In this document: in pieces, positions 6,068-6,812 of the stretch | Layout: every line of letters begins with the position of its first letter | Numbering within the stretch: the first letter of the stretch is position 1 | Assembly (NCBI GenBank): GCA_023424585.1 | Contig: JAFADT010000179.1 | Location: 1-6,812 of the forward strand | Origin: Pseudomonadota bacterium | GTDB lineage: Bacteria > Myxococcota > Myxococcia > Myxococcales > Myxococcaceae | Direction of reading: 5' to 3' | DNA length: 6,812 nucleotides | Notes under the pieces: model-generated | Told to the model about the DNA's origin: nothing | Database searches by the model: none | The model's input: the letters and a program-made list of their open reading frames with translations, nothing else | Translations under genes and position numbers: made by a program

Positions 6068-6089
6068 GCCGTGTCCGGGGGGACACGGC
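6068..6089. terminator. 9-bp perfect hairpin upstream of ddl
   Basis: GCCGTGTCC (6068-6076) and GGACACGGC (6081-6089) form a perfect stem around loop GGGG. No U tract is present on either strand. It may be a second terminator for the upstream operon, a ddl leader element or a protein-binding palindrome. Confidence 0.4.
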
Positions 6090-6135
6090 GCGGCCCGGCG
6101 GCCACGTGCGAGGGTGTTCACAGGGTGCCGCGCCC

Positions 6136-6159
6136 GGGGTCCCTGAAGGCAGGGACCCC
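6136..6159. terminator. 10-bp perfect hairpin, likely transcription end of the lipoprotein operon
   Basis: GGGGTCCCTG (6136-6145) pairs with CAGGGACCCC (6150-6159) around the tetraloop AAGG, the strongest hairpin in the window. It lies about 93 nt beyond the stop of the minus-strand lipoprotein gene and about 200 bp before ddl. The absence of a U tract leaves the mechanism open. Confidence 0.5.
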
Positions 6160-6188
6160 ACAGGCGCGGCGGCGGCAGGCCAGGACGC

Positions 6189-6237
6189 GGCCCGCCGGGA
6201 GAGGCCCGGTCCGGTGCGGTGACCGGTGACGCGGGCC
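6189..6237. terminator. Nested inverted repeat just after the lipoprotein stop
   Basis: GGCCCGC (6189-6195) matches GCGGGCC (6231-6237) in inverted orientation. Inside lies a smaller CCGGT/ACCGG stem (6211-6215, 6222-6226). It begins 14 nt after the stop codon at 6252 on the minus strand. This may contribute to 3'-end formation. Confidence 0.33.
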
Positions 6238-6251
6238 TGGCGAGGGGAGCG

Positions 6252-6554
6252 TCAGCCCTCGCCGCCGTCCTCGGGCAGGAGCCCGCCGTCCGGCAGGCCG
6301 GCGTCCGTGTCGTCACCCGCGTCGGACGTGCCGGCGTCGGACGTGCCGGCGTCGGACGTGCCGGCATCGGCTGTGCCCGCGTCGGAGGGAGTGCCGTCCT
6401 CGGCCGTGCAGACCTCGTCGCGGCAGACGTAGCCCTCCAGGCACTGGCCCCGGTCACAGGGCTGCCCTTCGGGGTCGAAGCTCACGAGCAGGCTGCAGGC
6501 GGACAGGCCCATGACGAGGGCCGAGGGAACGATGAGCGATGAAAGGCGGCGCAT
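6252..6554 (-). CDS. Small cysteine-containing lipoprotein with SDAGT-repeat tail
   Basis: This encodes 100 residues from ATG at 6554. Residues 1-19 form a lipoprotein signal peptide with lipobox L-S-A-C and lipidated Cys20. A compact segment follows with four cysteines at 33, 38, 44 and 49 (C-x4-C-x5-C-x4-C), including GQCLEGYVCRDEVC, a short disulfide-module style seen in many small myxobacterial secreted proteins. Residues 55-85 are a disordered acidic tail built on D-A-G-T-S units, and the protein ends in Gly/Asp/Glu-rich sequence. The ATG lies 2 bp after the stop of the upstream gene, so the two are probably co-transcribed and translationally coupled; only a weak GGA about 11 nt upstream serves as ribosome binding site. 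The function is unknown. The tail might project the cysteine module away from the membrane or be a passive spacer. Confidence 0.8.
   Translation of the reverse strand: MRRLSSLIVPSALVMGLSACSLLVSFDPEGQPCDRGQCLEGYVCRDEVCTAEDGTPSDAGTADAGTSDAGTSDAGTSDAGDDTDAGLPDGGLLPEDGGEG
6321..6380. repeat. 15-bp tandem repeat inside the lipoprotein gene
   Basis: GTCGGACGTGCCGGC occurs three times without mismatch at 6321-6335, 6336-6350 and 6351-6365, followed by one diverged copy (6366-6380). The unit is in frame and encodes the five-residue Asp-Ala-Gly-Thr-Ser repeat on the minus strand. Copy number changes would keep the frame. Confidence 0.9.
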
Positions 6555-6556
6555 GG

Positions 6557-6812
6557 CTAGTAGTTCCGGAGATCGTCTTCGTCGAGCTTGGGACGCTTCT
6601 TCTCTTCCTCGCGCTTGCGCCGGGCCTCTTCCTCCGCCTTGCGCTTCGCCTCTTCCTCCGCCTTGCGCTTCGCCTCCTCCTCCTGCTTGCGCCGGGCCTC
6701 CTCTTCCTTCTGGCGCCGCTCCTCCTCGTGCTTGAGGCGGGCCGCCTCCTCGCGCTGGCGCCTCGCTTCGGCCTCGCGCTCCTTGCGCGTCATCTTCTTC
6801 GCGGGCTGGGAG
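6557..6812 (-). CDS. C-terminal end of a highly charged helical protein (partial at window end)
   Basis: The frame ends with TAG at 6559-6557 and is open to the right edge. A Met at 6793 would give 78 residues, but it has no suitably spaced ribosome binding site and the frame continues upstream through Ser-Gln-Pro-Ala-Lys-Lys, so this is more likely the tail of a longer protein. Counted from that Met, residues 2-67 are almost entirely Glu, Arg, Lys, Ala and Gln, with period-eight units EA(R/K)RK(Q/A/R)EE at about 32-63. Glu triplets alternate with basic triplets, giving i to i+4 salt bridges, and hydrophobic heptad positions are absent. That favours a single stable alpha helix over a true coiled coil. 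The last residues, LDEDDLRNY, are acidic and could be a short recognition tail. The following lipoprotein gene starts 2 bp downstream. The protein's family cannot be told from this part. Confidence 0.68.
   Translation of the reverse strand, partial: SQPAKKMTRKEREAEARRQREEAARLKHEEERRQKEEEARRKQEEEAKRKAEEEAKRKAEEEARRKREEEKKRPKLDEDDLRNY
6624..6671. repeat. 24-bp perfect tandem duplication in the charged-helix gene
   Basis: Positions 6624-6647 and 6648-6671 are identical 24-bp units, flanked on both sides by diverged copies (for example 6672-6695). Each encodes an eight-residue Glu/Ala/Lys/Arg unit. The perfect identity of one pair amid diverged neighbours suggests a recent duplication. Confidence 0.88.

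Larger units (their letters stand above)
5939..6251. other. 313-bp non-coding region upstream of ddl, rich in GC hairpins
   Basis: No supported gene lies here, although frames stay open by base composition. From the right it holds the end of the lipoprotein transcript and perfect inverted repeats at 6189-6237, 6136-6159, 6068-6089 and 5995-6012 (GTCCGC, loop TCCGGC, GCGGAC). A 9-bp direct repeat GATGATGCC occurs at 5942-5950 and 5975-5983, the first copy overlapping the ddl ribosome binding site. No convincing ddl promoter hexamers are visible. Confidence 0.65.

Noticed and set aside
4859..6229. A 456-codon plus-strand open frame antisense to ddl
   Set aside because: It has shadow composition with no recognisable fold, and the minus strand carries an unambiguous Ddl protein.
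6321..6380. 15-bp repeats as a possible CRISPR-like array
   Set aside because: The units are directly adjacent with no spacers, are in frame and encode a protein repeat.
5939..6457. N-terminal extension of ddl by 173 codons in the same frame
   Set aside because: The extension is Pro/Thr/Arg-rich, overlaps the lipoprotein gene and precedes a consensus ribosome binding site at the family-typical start, so it is just an open frame in GC-rich DNA.

Overview
The window is chromosomal DNA of very high G+C (about 70% by eye), with strong G/C preference at third codon positions and long antisense shadow frames. Four lipoprotein or secreted hypothetical proteins, a PEGA-domain protein with a Lys/Pro-rich linker, a lipoprotein with an Asp-Ala-Gly-Thr-Ser-rich tail and GC hairpins without U tracts together suggest a myxobacterium (Myxococcota, Myxococcus/Corallococcus-like). 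This placement is by style, not by a marker gene.

Layout, left to right. (1) 1-695, minus: N-terminal third or so of a secreted M1-type metallopeptidase, cut by the window edge. (2) 738-1334, plus: lipoprotein of unknown function, divergent from (1) across only 42 bp. (3) 1386-2393, minus: periplasmic, membrane-anchored protein with two PEGA-like repeats, convergent with (2) across two GC hairpins. (4) 2477-3004, plus: cysteine-containing lipoprotein, divergent from (3). (5) 3100-4623, minus: processive family 2 glycosyltransferase of the cellulose/mannan synthase type. (6) 4624-4963: non-coding, with a good sigma70-type promoter and a leader of about 160 nt for the glycosyltransferase. (7) 4964-5938, minus: D-alanine--D-alanine ligase (ddl). 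(8) 5939-6251: non-coding, with several perfect GC inverted repeats. (9) 6252-6554, minus: small cysteine-containing lipoprotein with a repetitive tail. (10) 6557-6812, minus: C-terminal end of a highly charged helical protein, 2 bp upstream of (9) and probably in one operon with it.

The shared theme is the cell envelope: peptidoglycan precursor synthesis (ddl), polysaccharide synthesis (GT2), periplasmic or outer-membrane proteins (PEGA protein, lipoproteins) and a secreted peptidase. Alternating strands and separate promoters or hairpins argue that these are mostly independent units, not one pathway operon. I see no mobile element, CRISPR array, tRNA, rRNA, toxin-antitoxin or defence system. 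The items most worth a second look are the structured glycosyltransferase leader, the hairpin-rich gap before ddl, the possible leaderless lipoprotein mRNA, and the two adjacent repeat-bearing genes at the right edge.
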